Assembly (NCBI RefSeq): GCF_007990525.1
Contig: NZ_AP019823.1
Span: 1,426,001 to 1,490,000, forward strand
Direction of reading: 5' to 3'
DNA length: 64,000 nucleotides
From: Leptotrichia hofstadii
GTDB lineage: Bacteria > Fusobacteriota > Fusobacteriia > Fusobacteriales > Leptotrichiaceae
Both the position numbers and the translations under genes were made by a program. Below the pieces are notes generated by a model. It did not search any database. It had not been told where the DNA came from and worked only from the letters and a program-made list of their open reading frames with translations. Shown here piece by piece: positions 9,029 to 18,939 of this stretch. The first letter of the stretch is position 1; each line of letters begins with the position of its first letter.

Positions 9029-9816
9029 TAATCTTTAAACCATTTCGAGTAAATTTTTTGATATGTCCCGTCTGCTTTTAATTCCTCAATAGCTTTGTTT
9101 ATAGCCTCAACTAATTTTGTATTGCCTTTTTTGGCCGCAATTCCATATTCTTCTTCGCCATAATTATCGTTTAAAATTTGATACAGTTCTTTTTTAGCTT
9201 GAGTTTCTTTTGTCTTTTTAGTATATTTTGCCAATACTTCATCAGCTATAATTGCATCAACTCTGCCTGCATCAAGATCCATAAATGCCTGATCATACTG
9301 AGCATAAGTTTTAAATTCCTTAAATTTCTTGTCATCCCCTGATTTTTTCACAGCTTCTTCTCCACTGCTTTCAGTCTGGCTTCCAACATTTTTTCCTGCC
9401 AAATCGGCTTTTGTATTAATACTTGAACCTGCTTTAACCACTATAAGCTGATGACTTGTAAAATACGGTTTTGTCATTTCAGTTTCTTTTTTTCTTTCTT
9501 CCGTTATAGTAAGCCCATTCCAGATTAAATCAATATTTCCACCATTCAAATCCAATATTTTAGAATCCCAGTTTATAGGTTTAAATTCAACCTCGCTTCC
9601 TAATTTTTGAGCAACTGCCTTAGCCAAATCAATATCAAACCCTACAATTTCACCTTTTTCATCCTTGAATCCCATTGGAACAAATGAATCATCCAATCCA
9701 ATTACAATTTTCTTAGGAACTCCATCAGTACTTTTTCCTGCTTTTTTCTCCTCTTTCTCAACACTGCACATAAAAACGCTTAACGCTAAAATCATCAATA
9801 ACAATATTTTTTTCAT
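9028..9816 (-). CDS. Amino acid ABC transporter substrate-binding lipoprotein
   Basis: A family 3 extracellular solute-binding protein of 262 residues. The signal peptide ends near VFMC, a plausible lipobox with the cysteine at about 17. Core motifs include GFDIDLAKAVA, the WNGLTIT block and GVGSQTESSG-like segments of polar amino acid binding proteins. It is the first gene of its operon, behind a strong promoter. The ligand is not identifiable with confidence; cystine, glutamine or arginine types are all compatible. Confidence 0.92.
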   Translation of the reverse strand: MKKILLLMILALSVFMCSVEKEEKKAGKSTDGVPKKIVIGLDDSFVPMGFKDEKGEIVGFDIDLAKAVAQKLGSEVEFKPINWDSKILDLNGGNIDLIWNGLTITEERKKETEMTKPYFTSHQLIVVKAGSSINTKADLAGKNVGSQTESSGEEAVKKSGDDKKFKEFKTYAQYDQAFMDLDAGRVDAIIADEVLAKYTKKTKETQAKKELYQILNDNYGEEEYGIAAKKGNTKLVEAINKAIEELKADGTYQKIYSKWFKD

Positions 9817-9880
9817 AGCTATTTCCTCCTGCTTTTGTTTATATAATAACTTTTACAAATTAATTTCTAAACATATTATA

Positions 9881-9910
9881 ATAATAACATTTTTTGAAAC
9901 CCTTTGTCAA
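9881..9910 (-). promoter_or_regulatory. Promoter of the polar amino acid ABC operon
   Basis: Minus strand TTGACA (9905-9910), an 18-base spacer and TATTAT (9881-9886) with TG one base upstream of the -10 (extended -10). Confidence 0.7.
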
Positions 9911-9990
9911 TAATTACAATATATAACTTTTATATACATCAATATATTTTATTTATGGTTAAATGCTAAAAAATTAGAATTAAAAATACA

Positions 9991-10013
9991 AGGTGAGCGA
10001 CTATTACCCACCT
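9991..10013 (-). terminator. Hairpin, probable terminator of the DUF3829-like gene
   Basis: Minus strand AGGTGGGT pairs with GCTCACCT (two G-U pairs, seven-base loop), then a modest T-rich tract. It lies about 150 bases past the stop at 10161; the stretch between is AT-rich and shows no reading frame, so a long 3' UTR is implied. Nothing else is seen in the 9817-10160 gap. Confidence 0.5.
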
Positions 10014-10160
10014 CTTTTATAATTATTCACATATTTCTCATCTAAGCATTAGATTATTTTGTTTAATAATAGTTTTAATTATTTAGAAATACTCGTTTTT
10101 TATCCTTTGCTGGAAAGGTTTATAGTAAATTTATTATTTAAATAGAGCTTAATATAAACT

Positions 10161-11150
10161 TTATTTTTGTACCATCAAAACATTAAACACATTTTCTAAA
10201 TCTGTCTTTGCACTCAAAATATTACTTGCACTCATTACCACATCCTGAATATTTTGGTTTTTCACGCCTGCTACCATTTTTTGCATATTTTCCGATAATA
10301 ATTTTGAACTTTCTTTTATTTTCTTGAAGTCTTCCTCATTTATATTTTCTTTTTTGGCATTTTCAAATGTTATTTCAGACACTGCCTTATATCTATTTTG
10401 CACGTCTTTATTTGCTTCTTCCAGCATTTTTATTTCGTTTTCATCAAAGTTCAAATTATTTTTTCCAAAAGCTATTTTTCCAAAATTATCCACTGAATTT
10501 ACAAATTTCAAAATATTTAACTTTGCTGTTTTTCCATCTGTTTGTAATTGTTTTTCTATTTTTTGATTAATTATTTGGGCAATTTCATGTAATGAATTAG
10601 TAAAAATTTTGTGATTTTCCTGTCTATTTTGCAACACAACTTTGTATTTATCGTTCAGTTCTCCAATTTTTGACAATTTATCAGTTTTATAATCGCCTTT
10701 TTCAAAATAATCATTAATCTCCGTCAGCACTTTTTGTTCTTCAATTAATGAACTTACAAGATTTTCAGCATTTTTGTCAATTGCTTCCATTTTTGGAGCT
10801 TTTTGCATTACATCCGTAATTTCTTTTATATATTCGCCAATCAGGTTAATTGAACTATCCAAATTTTCAGTAAATGTCGGCACTTCCGAAATATTTTTTA
10901 TATTTCCAGCTCCATCAGTAAATTCCTCTTTTTTTATTTCTGTAAAAAATGTATTCCATTCTTCAGAATTCGGCACATCACTTACTTTCAAATATTCATT
11001 ATATTTTGCGATTTCATCATTTGAAATATCCTTTTTCACATTCGCTACTTTCACTTTATCCTTATCCTTTTTATCACTGCCCTTATTATCACATCCAGCA
11101 ATAACTAGCAACGCCATTATCCCAATCAAAGCATATTTTTTCAATTTCAT
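10161..11150 (-). CDS. DUF3829 (YiiG-like) lipoprotein, function unknown
   Basis: The 329-residue product has a lipoprotein signal peptide with the cysteine at about 20 (VIAGC), then a charged Lys/Asp linker and an all-helical body. The pattern starting YNEYLKV and the overall size match YiiG-like DUF3829 lipoproteins, whose function is unknown. GGAGGG precedes the ATG. It stands alone between two operons and has no pathway context. The family call rests on resemblance by eye. Confidence 0.6.
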   Translation of the reverse strand: MKLKKYALIGIMALLVIAGCDNKGSDKKDKDKVKVANVKKDISNDEIAKYNEYLKVSDVPNSEEWNTFFTEIKKEEFTDGAGNIKNISEVPTFTENLDSSINLIGEYIKEITDVMQKAPKMEAIDKNAENLVSSLIEEQKVLTEINDYFEKGDYKTDKLSKIGELNDKYKVVLQNRQENHKIFTNSLHEIAQIINQKIEKQLQTDGKTAKLNILKFVNSVDNFGKIAFGKNNLNFDENEIKMLEEANKDVQNRYKAVSEITFENAKKENINEEDFKKIKESSKLLSENMQKMVAGVKNQNIQDVVMSASNILSAKTDLENVFNVLMVQK

Positions 11151-11239
11151 TTTTTCCCTCCAGAATATTTTATTTTTATAAACTTAATTATTCTCACAAT
11201 ACTCTGCTATTATACCAAATTTTTATTTATTTAACAAAT

Positions 11240-12184
11240 TTATACTAATCCTGCAATTTTCAAAATATAAAGCCAGCCTGTTAGTGTAAATATACTCATA
11301 ATTGTAGTAATCATAACAGTTCCTGAAGTTACAGCTCCATTATGCCCCATTCCTCTTGCCATAGTAAACGAAGTTGGAGTCGTTGGACTTCCCAGCATTC
11401 CAAGCACAGCAACCAGCTTTTCATCCTTAAATCCAAATTTTATTGCTATTGGCAGAAATATTGCTGTAAGAATTAGCAGCTTGAATGAAGATGAAACCAA
11501 TACAATCTTTATTTTTGAAAAAACTTCCCTTACATCAAAACTTGCTCCAAGCGCAAGCAATCCAAGAGGAGTTGCCGCTGCAGAAAATGTCGAAATTGAT
11601 TTTTTCATAATCACTGGCTGCGGAATTTTTAACAATGCCCAGATCATTCCAGCCAAAATTCCAAGTATCAAGGGATTCTTCATAACCCCCTTTAACGTAT
11701 TTTTCAAAATCACTCTATTCAATCTGCCCTGTTTTGGACGAAGCAGCATTAAAATCACAACTGAAGCGATATTATACAAAGGAACGGCTCCAATTACCAT
11801 AAGAGCCACAATTTTAGCTTCTCCATACACATTCTGCACAAAGGCATAAGCAAGTAAAGCTGCACTGCTTCTAAATCCAGCTTGAATAAATTCTCCACGA
11901 ATTGACTTATTCTTCAGAAAAAGTGAGATAATACACATTATCGTTATTGAAAAAAATGTTGCAAAAAAGCAGAACATCAGATATTTCAAATCCCAGATTG
12001 CCGAAAAATCAGATAGCGACAGTTCTTTAAATAAAAGTACAGGCAAAAGTGCCAAAAATACAAATCTGTTCATCTTATCTGCAAATTCTAAATCTATAAT
12101 TCCTATTTTCCTAAAGATGTATCCAAGTATCATAAGTAAAAATACAGGCATTGTAGCATTTAAACAAAATATTAATTCTTCCAT
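11240..12184 (-). CDS. AEC (auxin efflux carrier) family transporter
   Basis: A 314-residue integral membrane protein with about ten helices in two inverted halves. The family features are ALGASFDV (around 215), the GSPTTPTSF segment and the N-terminal PVFLLMILGYIFRKIG block. Bacterial AEC members move dicarboxylates such as malate or malonate. A malolactic enzyme gene lies 2.6 kb away on the other strand, so malate/lactate traffic is an attractive role, but the two genes are not in one operon and this remains inference. Confidence 0.85.
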   Translation of the reverse strand: MEELIFCLNATMPVFLLMILGYIFRKIGIIDLEFADKMNRFVFLALLPVLLFKELSLSDFSAIWDLKYLMFCFFATFFSITIMCIISLFLKNKSIRGEFIQAGFRSSAALLAYAFVQNVYGEAKIVALMVIGAVPLYNIASVVILMLLRPKQGRLNRVILKNTLKGVMKNPLILGILAGMIWALLKIPQPVIMKKSISTFSAAATPLGLLALGASFDVREVFSKIKIVLVSSSFKLLILTAIFLPIAIKFGFKDEKLVAVLGMLGSPTTPTSFTMARGMGHNGAVTSGTVMITTIMSIFTLTGWLYILKIAGLV

Positions 12185-12251
12185 TTTCCTCCCTCATACA
12201 TAAATTCTTTTTCATAAATTCAGCTTCCACGCATTATGCAAAATAAGAAAT

Positions 12252-13370
<1,119 letters not shown>

Positions 13371-13612
13371 CTATTGCTCCTTCTATTTTTGACAGTTTTT
13401 GATTTTTAGTTTAAGTTTTATTTTTCTATCATTTTTATACTTTTTTATTTAGGCGTATTTGTAATAAAATTTATTACAACTTTAAATTTTTGCTTTATTT
13501 CACAAGCAAACAACTCATTATTCATTTAAAATTCAATAACTTGCTATACAATAAATAATATTAGTATAACACAATATATAAAATCAGGCAAGACTAGTAA
13601 ATAAATTAAAAA

Positions 13613-13638
13613 AGAGCAATCTTATATTGAACTGCTCT
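13613..13638 (-). terminator. Terminator of the 164-residue exported protein gene
   Basis: Minus strand AGAGCA pairs with TGCTCT, followed by a T run. The rest of the 13365-13665 gap is AT-rich mnmA leader with no gene seen. Confidence 0.7.
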
Positions 13639-13665
13639 CTACTTTTTAATTTATATTTTAAGATT

Positions 13666-14160
13666 TTAATTTACGGCTACTCTTTGTAGAACTTCGATTA
13701 GATTTAAGTTTTTATCAAGTATAACTACTGTATTGTGTTTTTTATCAAATCCGAAATACAATCTTGCGTGTTTTTTTCCATCCAAGGCTACGTAATTATT
13801 TACATAATATACACCTTTTTTCCCTGCTGAATAAATTTTATATGATCCGTATACTGTACTGTCATCATCAATATCGTCATAGATTTTTTCTTGTATTTCT
13901 CCACCTGTTTTTTTACCAATTTCATAGCCTTGGACTAATTCATCTATTTTCCCTTTATTATCCTCCATTATAAAAAATGAATATCTTTCAGGATATTTGT
14001 TGTTATCAAAACTTCCATCCATCCAGTAATAACCGTTAGGAGTTGCTCCTTCCAACACCTCCTTCAATGAAATTTCCAATGTTTTATTTGAAGGTGTAAA
14101 TTTTTCTGCAAATACAGACATTCCTATTGCCAACATTGATACTAGAATTAATTTTTTCAT
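13666..14160 (-). CDS. Exported protein of unknown function, 164 residues
   Basis: I do not recognise this family. The product starts with a clean signal peptide (hydrophobic core, cleavage after SVFA near residue 18). The mature part is hydrophilic and probably beta-rich, with segments such as GYYWMDGSF, VYGSYKIYSAGKKG and a C-terminal ILDKNLNLIEVLQ. There is no cysteine, so it is not a lipoprotein. It has its own terminator and no functional neighbours. A periplasmic location is inferred. Confidence 0.75.
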   Translation of the reverse strand: MKKLILVSMLAIGMSVFAEKFTPSNKTLEISLKEVLEGATPNGYYWMDGSFDNNKYPERYSFFIMEDNKGKIDELVQGYEIGKKTGGEIQEKIYDDIDDDSTVYGSYKIYSAGKKGVYYVNNYVALDGKKHARLYFGFDKKHNTVVILDKNLNLIEVLQRVAVN

Positions 14161-14250
14161 AACTTTCCACTCTCCTGCTCTAATTCTGATTTACAAATTG
14201 ATTCTATCATACGAACCTTAAAATAAACTGAAAAGAATACTTTAAAAAAT

Positions 14251-14340
14251 AAAATTTAATATACACTCAAACCTATTTAAAATGAAACTGCTAAAATTAT
14301 ATAAATTGAGAATAGCTTTTGAGTTCGCTTTTAAAGAATT
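14251..14340. repeat. Dispersed intergenic repeat, copy B
   Basis: Read on the minus strand this stretch contains TTCTTTAAAA, ACTCAAAAGCTAT, ATTTATATAATTTTAG and a GGTTTGAGT-like block in the same order as in 26901-27007 on the plus strand. The 14161-14794 gap that contains it has no gene; it holds this repeat and the promoter for the malolactic enzyme gene. Confidence 0.55.
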
Positions 14341-14707
14341 TTTACTATAATATAATTCAGAATATATTAACAGCGGAATGTGTTTATAAAACAGAATTTT
14401 GTTCTAGTATTTATTTAGCAAATATACTGTTAAGTTTATACCAAACTAAAAATCATACTAGATTTAAATAAAAAATAAACTAAAGGGTAAATGTAATCTC
14501 AAAGACACAAAATTATAGATTTCGGGCATTTAACAAAAATTCTTAAGACATATTCAATGCAATTTTTATAATATTTTTTTCATTAATATTCTATCCTTAC
14601 TAATATTTTAATACATAATTGTCATGATTTTTTTATTTGTTACAATATATTCTTAACATTATTTTACAACAGACAAGAAAAATAATTTAAATAACAGGAT
14701 AAACAAA

Positions 14708-14736
14708 TTGATTTCCGAATATTTCAGTGTTATACT
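14708..14736 (+). promoter_or_regulatory. Promoter of the malolactic/malic enzyme gene
   Basis: TTGATT (14708-14713), a 17-base spacer and TATACT (14731-14736), with TG one base before the -10 (extended -10). The leader to the ATG at 14795 is about 50 bases and carries an AGAGGTG ribosome site. Confidence 0.7.
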
Positions 14737-14794
14737 TGGATTATCTGATTATTACAAAAAATAAATTTGAAATATTATTTAGAGGTGATTATTT

Positions 14795-16429
14795 ATGAAA
14801 TTAGGTTATGAAATTTTAAACAATCCATTCCTTAACAAAGGTACAGCTTTTACAAAAAAGGAAAGAGAAGAATATGGATTATTAGGACTTTTACCACCGT
14901 ATATTCAAACTATAGATGAACAGGCAAAACAGGCTTATGGACAATTTCTGAAAAAAAACAAGTTAATTGAAAAAAGACATTTCTTAATGGAAATTTTTAA
15001 TACAAACAGAACATTATTTTATTATTTATTTAGCAAACACGTAGTTGAATTTATGCCAATTGTTTACGATCCTGTAATTGCAGAAAGCATAGAAAATTAC
15101 AGTGAATTATTTGTAAATCCTCAAAATGCGGCTTATTTGTCAGTAAAAGAACCAGAAAACATAGAAACTATTTTAAAAAATGCTGCTGACAACAGAAAAA
15201 TCCGTTTAATTGTGGTTACTGATGCAGAAGGAATCCTTGGAATTGGTGACTGGGGAACTAACGGAGTTGACATTTCAGTTGGAAAACTGATGGTTTACAC
15301 TGCCGCCGCTGGAATTGATCCCGCTACTGTCCTGCCAGTTGTAATTGATGCTGGAACAAATAGAAAAGAGCTGCTGGAAAACGACTTGTATCTAGGAAAT
15401 AGATTTGAGAGAGTTCGAGGAGATGCATATTATAATTTTATAGACAAATTTGTAAAAACAGCTGAAAAACTTTTCCCAAATTTATATCTTCACTGGGAAG
15501 ACTTTGGAAGATTAAATGCGGCAAATATTTTAAATAAATATAAAAATGAAATCGCAACTTTTAACGATGATATACAAGGAACTGGAATTATCACTTTAGC
15601 CGGAATCTTAGGAGCATTAAAAATTTCAGGTGAAAAGCTTACTGACCAGATTTATATGTGTTTTGGAGCAGGAACTGCGGGAGCTGGAATTGCCAGAAGA
15701 ATTTTCAATGAAATGGTAGAGCAGGGGCTTTCTAAAGAAGAAGCAAAAAAACGGTTTTATCTAGTTGACAGACAAGGCTTATTATTTGAAGACACGGAAG
15801 GACTAACTCCAGAACAAATTCCTTTCGCAAGAAAACGGAGTGAATTCACAAATGCAAATGAATTAACTACTTTGGAAGCCGCTGTAAAATCCGTGAGACC
15901 AACTATACTTGTCGGAACTTCCACAGTGCCAAATACTTTCACAAAAGAAATAGTTCAAGAAATGGCAAAACACACTGCAAGACCAATAATTTTTCCACTT
16001 AGCAACCCAACAAAACTAGCAGAAGCCAGTGCAAAAGATCTTATTGAATGGACAAACGGAAAAGCTCTCGTTGCAACAGGTATCCCATCAGATCCAATAG
16101 AACTCAACGGAATTACGTACGAAATTGGGCAAGCAAATAATGCTTTAATCTATCCTGGGCTGGGACTTGGAATTATCGCAACAAAATCAAAAATTGTAAA
16201 CGACAAAATAATCTCAGCGGCCGCACATTCACTAGGTGGTATAATTGACACAACAAAACCTGGAGCCGCCGTACTTCCTCCAGTATCAAAACTGACAGAA
16301 TTTTCTGAAACAGTGGCACTGGCAGTCGGACAAAGCGTACTAGACCAAAAATTAAATACAGAATCTTTAAACAATTTAAAAGAAGCAATAAAAAATACAA
16401 AATGGATTCCTGAATACAAGGATTTTTAA
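14795..16429 (+). CDS. mleS: Malolactic enzyme (malic enzyme family)
   Basis: The 544-residue protein belongs to the NAD-dependent malic enzyme family. It resembles lactic acid bacterial malolactic enzymes more than ordinary malic enzymes: the opening [15 protein letters not shown] and the blocks [19 protein letters not shown] and [10 protein letters not shown] match MleS/MleA as I remember them. A malolactic enzyme converts L-malate to L-lactate and CO2 using NAD and manganese, helping acid tolerance; a malic enzyme would release pyruvate. The nucleotide-binding [12 protein letters not shown] segment is intact. It is probably horizontally shared with Firmicutes. Its stop codon is followed in frame by a permease remnant. 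The malolactic versus malic assignment is likely but not certain. Confidence 0.85.
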   Translation: MKLGYEILNNPFLNKGTAFTKKEREEYGLLGLLPPYIQTIDEQAKQAYGQFLKKNKLIEKRHFLMEIFNTNRTLFYYLFSKHVVEFMPIVYDPVIAESIENYSELFVNPQNAAYLSVKEPENIETILKNAADNRKIRLIVVTDAEGILGIGDWGTNGVDISVGKLMVYTAAAGIDPATVLPVVIDAGTNRKELLENDLYLGNRFERVRGDAYYNFIDKFVKTAEKLFPNLYLHWEDFGRLNAANILNKYKNEIATFNDDIQGTGIITLAGILGALKISGEKLTDQIYMCFGAGTAGAGIARRIFNEMVEQGLSKEEAKKRFYLVDRQGLLFEDTEGLTPEQIPFARKRSEFTNANELTTLEAAVKSVRPTILVGTSTVPNTFTKEIVQEMAKHTARPIIFPLSNPTKLAEASAKDLIEWTNGKALVATGIPSDPIELNGITYEIGQANNALIYPGLGLGIIATKSKIVNDKIISAAAHSLGGIIDTTKPGAAVLPPVSKLTEFSETVALAVGQSVLDQKLNTESLNNLKEAIKNTKWIPEYKDF

Positions 16430-16690
16430 TTAATTTTTCCAATTTTTATAGGAAGCATCCCAATAATCTCAATCCTGACAATCCCACAGGCAATCGCGGT
16501 CTCACTCGCAAGAAAATACTCAGCAATCATAATTCTATCCATAATTTTCTCATTCATCGGAATACTCTCTGGACTATATTTTTCCTACACACCGAATATT
16601 CCATCAGGCCCTTCAATTATTGTGCTACTTACAGTTTTGTTAGCGTTAGTTAAGGTTGGGGGATTTGTGAAAGGAAAATTTTTGAATTAA
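16430..16690 (+). pseudogene. C-terminal remnant of an ABC-3 family metal (Zn/Mn) permease
   Basis: Right after the malolactic enzyme stop, the same frame stays open for 86 codons. It reads as a membrane segment beginning PIFIGSIPIISILTIPQAIA, with later pieces SLARKYSAIIILSIIFS, SGLYFSYTPNIPSGPS and LLTVLLALV. The order proline-glutamine-alanine motif, helix, LYxSY, PSGPS, helix matches the C-terminus of ZnuB/MntB permeases. There is no start codon or ribosome site, and the N-terminal two thirds are absent. It is probably a deletion scar that fused the end of a lost metal transporter gene behind the enzyme. Confidence 0.7.
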
Positions 16691-16702
16691 TTTTTATACA
16701 TT

Positions 16703-16801
16703 CCCCATTAAAACAATGGAGTTTTTATAATTCCGTTTAACAAGGAGTCAAGACCTCTTGTCAGAAAGTAAATAGGAAATCATTTCTTTTTTCAAATGGG
16801 G
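16703..16801. repeat. Structured 99-base element of unknown origin
   Basis: CCCCATT (16703-16709) and AATGGGG (16795-16801) are perfect inverted repeats enclosing a second hairpin (16741-16760, CAAGGAGTC against GACCTCTTG, imperfect). It could be an end of a decayed insertion sequence of the IS200/IS605 kind, whose ends are hairpins, or an RNA structure. No transposase frame is left. It lies in the 16691-17121 gap beside two gene remnants. Confidence 0.35.
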
Positions 16802-16835
16802 TTTAGTATTATTATAAACAACGATAAATAAAAAT

Positions 16836-16860
16836 AGAGAGTATATATCTAAAACTCTCT
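16836..16860. terminator. Bidirectional terminator between mleS remnant and yaaA side
   Basis: AGAGAGT and ACTCTCT form a perfect seven-base-pair stem with a T run on each strand. It would end plus-strand transcripts from the malolactic enzyme gene and minus-strand transcripts coming through nrdF-yaaA. Confidence 0.8.
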
Positions 16861-16973
16861 GTTTTTTTAATTATTTAATTATTAAAAATGCAAATATAAT
16901 TATAATCTACCAGATTTTCAGTTTCTGTCTTATATGGTGTTCGTTCCGAAAGTTTTAATAAAAATTTTCTTTT

Positions 16974-17066
16974 TTACTCAGATATTTTTTTATCTCTTAT
17001 CACAGTTTTATCTTTTGAAAATCCTAAAATCCCCAATAATAAAAAAATCAAGATTAATTTATTCAT
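16974..17066 (-). CDS. Short signal-peptide-like ORF, 30 residues, possibly a gene relic
   Basis: An ATG with GGGAG seven bases upstream opens a frame of 30 codons: MNKLILIFLLLGILGFS, a convincing signal peptide, then a short charged tail ending KKISE and a TAA stop. It may be a real small secreted peptide. It may also be the start of a broken gene: after the stop, another frame ends KLKIW and TAG at 16907, like the RIKIW tail of the M13 peptidase at 1355-3517. The relic reading is speculative. It follows yaaA after 55 bases. Confidence 0.35.
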   Translation of the reverse strand: MNKLILIFLLLGILGFSKDKTVIRDKKISE

Positions 17067-17121
17067 ATACTCCCTTCATAACTTTATAAAACAATACTTT
17101 CTATTTTACAACCACCTATTG

Positions 17122-17853
17122 TTACTTTTTCACATAAACAAATTTTCTCTCATCCGACATATCCTCATCAAAAACATACCCATCCAAAGTAATATTTCTC
17201 AATTTTTTCACATCACTAATCTTATTTTTCACAATATAATTTAGAGTAAAACCTCTCATTTTCTTCGAGTTTGTACTCACTTGCTTTAATTTCCCATTTG
17301 AATTTTCCCAAAACTCAAAATCAATCAATTTATCAGGGTTTATAAGTTTAGAATATTCTTTTGAGGCAAGATTTAAAATAATGTCTTCGTGTTCAAAATA
17401 TTCATTCACGCTAGTTTTCCAAACCTCATAAAGCGATTTACTTTCAAAAATCGAGTTTGTCATATCAAGACGATACTCCTTCACATTTGTATAAGGGGTC
17501 AAAATCCCATACAAAGCAGACAAGATAACCAAATGCGATTCCAAATATTCAAAATCACTTTTATCAAGTGTTTCAATCTTTATAGCCTTATACGCAACAC
17601 CAGTATAACTTACCAAAGCATTTCCGCTTTTCTCTTTTTCATAATTTTTATAAAATTCCAATAACTTTTGTGCCTTTTCATTTTTCAATTTAAACTTTTT
17701 CTCAATTTTCTCTACAGAAAAGGTTTTTATTCTTTCAATAATTTCATTTATTATTTCTAGATAAAAAGGCTCTTTTTCAGTCAAAGAGCCACTATCTTTT
17801 ATTGGAAAATTGTTAATTTTTTTAGTTTTGCTTGGCGATATTATAATTTTCAT
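17122..17853 (-). CDS. yaaA: Peroxide stress protein YaaA (UPF0246/DUF328)
   Basis: The 243-residue protein opens with MKIIISPSKTKK and has SALYGILTPYTNVKEYRLDM, both hallmarks of YaaA. In E. coli YaaA limits free iron during peroxide stress and protects DNA; it has also been found to bind DNA. The gene begins three bases after the nrdF stop, so it is co-expressed with the ribonucleotide reductase small subunit. That fits a class Ib enzyme, whose manganese/iron cofactor is sensitive to metal state and peroxide. Confidence 0.9.
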   Translation of the reverse strand: MKIIISPSKTKKINNFPIKDSGSLTEKEPFYLEIINEIIERIKTFSVEKIEKKFKLKNEKAQKLLEFYKNYEKEKSGNALVSYTGVAYKAIKIETLDKSDFEYLESHLVILSALYGILTPYTNVKEYRLDMTNSIFESKSLYEVWKTSVNEYFEHEDIILNLASKEYSKLINPDKLIDFEFWENSNGKLKQVSTNSKKMRGFTLNYIVKNKISDVKKLRNITLDGYVFDEDMSDERKFVYVKK

Positions 17854-17856
17854 AAA

Positions 17857-18861
17857 CTAAATCTCCAAATCTAATTCATCATTATTAAATTTAAAATCAT
17901 CATCATGCAAATGCACCACTTCCAGTGCTTTTTCATAATTCGTAGATTTTTTCGAGAAGAAATCGTGCTGTGTTGTTTCCACATTCAACCCATTTAACAC
18001 AATTGGATTTACATTCTTCACTTCAAATTCTTCTTCAAATCCTAGATTCATCAAGGCTTTGTTCGCATTATAACGGATGTATTCCTTCACATCGCCTGTA
18101 AGCCCCAAATCACCGTAAATTTCATCAGTATATCTTGTTTCATTTTCATATAAATCGTACATCAATTTTTTCAGTTCAGCTCTCATATCAGCTTTTTCCT
18201 CTTCGCTGAAAGAATTGTATAATTCCTGGAACAATAGTCCAACAAAAACTCCGTGAATCGATTCATCAGCTATGATTTTCTTGATTATGTCGCAACTTGC
18301 AACCATTTCTCCCTGTCCTGCAAGCCAAAGCGGTAAAAAGAATCCGCTGTAAAATAAATATGTTTCCAAATAAACCGAAGCTGCGAGAGCCATTGCAATA
18401 TCTCTTTTTGAAGCCTCAGGATTATTCATTTTCTGATAATATATGTCAATTTTATTGGCTTTATACTGCAAATGTGGATTTTCCTGAACCCATCTGAATG
18501 TTTCATTAATCTCCCTTGTAGACGCAACCGTTGTAAATATTGTTGAATAAGACTTTGCGTGAATCGTTTCCATCATACACATATATGAAAGCACCGAACG
18601 ATTTTGCAATGACTCAATATGATCAATAATCTTCGGCATCCCCGTATGGCTCTGCAACGTATCCAACAGCGTTAATCCTCCCAGTACATGCAAATACGCC
18701 AATTTCATCGCAGGCTCAAGTGAATTCCAACTATCAATATCCTTCGACGGAATATACTCCGTATCAATCCAAAACTGCTTCAAATTCTGCTCCCAAAACA
18801 TCTCCACATAATCATTTTCCGGTGTGTTCCAGTTTACTGCTTCGTATATTTTTTTCTCCAT
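17857..18861 (-). CDS. nrdF: Class Ib ribonucleotide reductase small subunit NrdF
   Basis: NrdF carries the dimetal-tyrosyl radical cofactor for NrdE. Metal ligands and radical residue are all visible in the 334 residues: D67, E98, H101, Y105 (radical), E166, E200 and H203. The C-terminal tail ends in an acidic segment suited to dock on NrdE. Presence of NrdI and NrdH in the locus points to class Ib with a manganese cofactor. The gene is separated from nrdE by about 3.8 kb of unrelated genes and starts 78 bases after the toxin gene, behind a palindrome. Confidence 0.95.
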   Translation of the reverse strand: MEKKIYEAVNWNTPENDYVEMFWEQNLKQFWIDTEYIPSKDIDSWNSLEPAMKLAYLHVLGGLTLLDTLQSHTGMPKIIDHIESLQNRSVLSYMCMMETIHAKSYSTIFTTVASTREINETFRWVQENPHLQYKANKIDIYYQKMNNPEASKRDIAMALAASVYLETYLFYSGFFLPLWLAGQGEMVASCDIIKKIIADESIHGVFVGLLFQELYNSFSEEEKADMRAELKKLMYDLYENETRYTDEIYGDLGLTGDVKEYIRYNANKALMNLGFEEEFEVKNVNPIVLNGLNVETTQHDFFSKKSTNYEKALEVVHLHDDDFKFNNDELDLEI

Positions 18862-18878
18862 TTTTTTGTTTTCCTTTC

Positions 18879-18899
18879 TTGATAAAATTGTTTTATCAA
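18879..18899. promoter_or_regulatory. Perfect palindrome upstream of nrdF, possible operator
   Basis: TTGATAAAA (18879-18887), a three-base centre and TTTTATCAA (18891-18899) form a perfect inverted repeat just before the nrdF ribosome site. It does not resemble the NrdR boxes at 27371-27418. It could bind a metal or peroxide regulator of the Fur/PerR kind or act as an mRNA hairpin near the ribosome site. There is no T run to make it a terminator. Confidence 0.4.
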
Positions 18900-18939
18900 T
18901 TTATGTTATCTCAATCAACTCCCACATTTTATATAAAAT

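Noticed and set aside
10081-10125. CCTTT-loop-AAAGG hairpin downstream of the DUF3829-like gene
   Set aside because: Five base pairs only and no T run on the minus strand; the hairpin at 9991-10013 is a better terminator.
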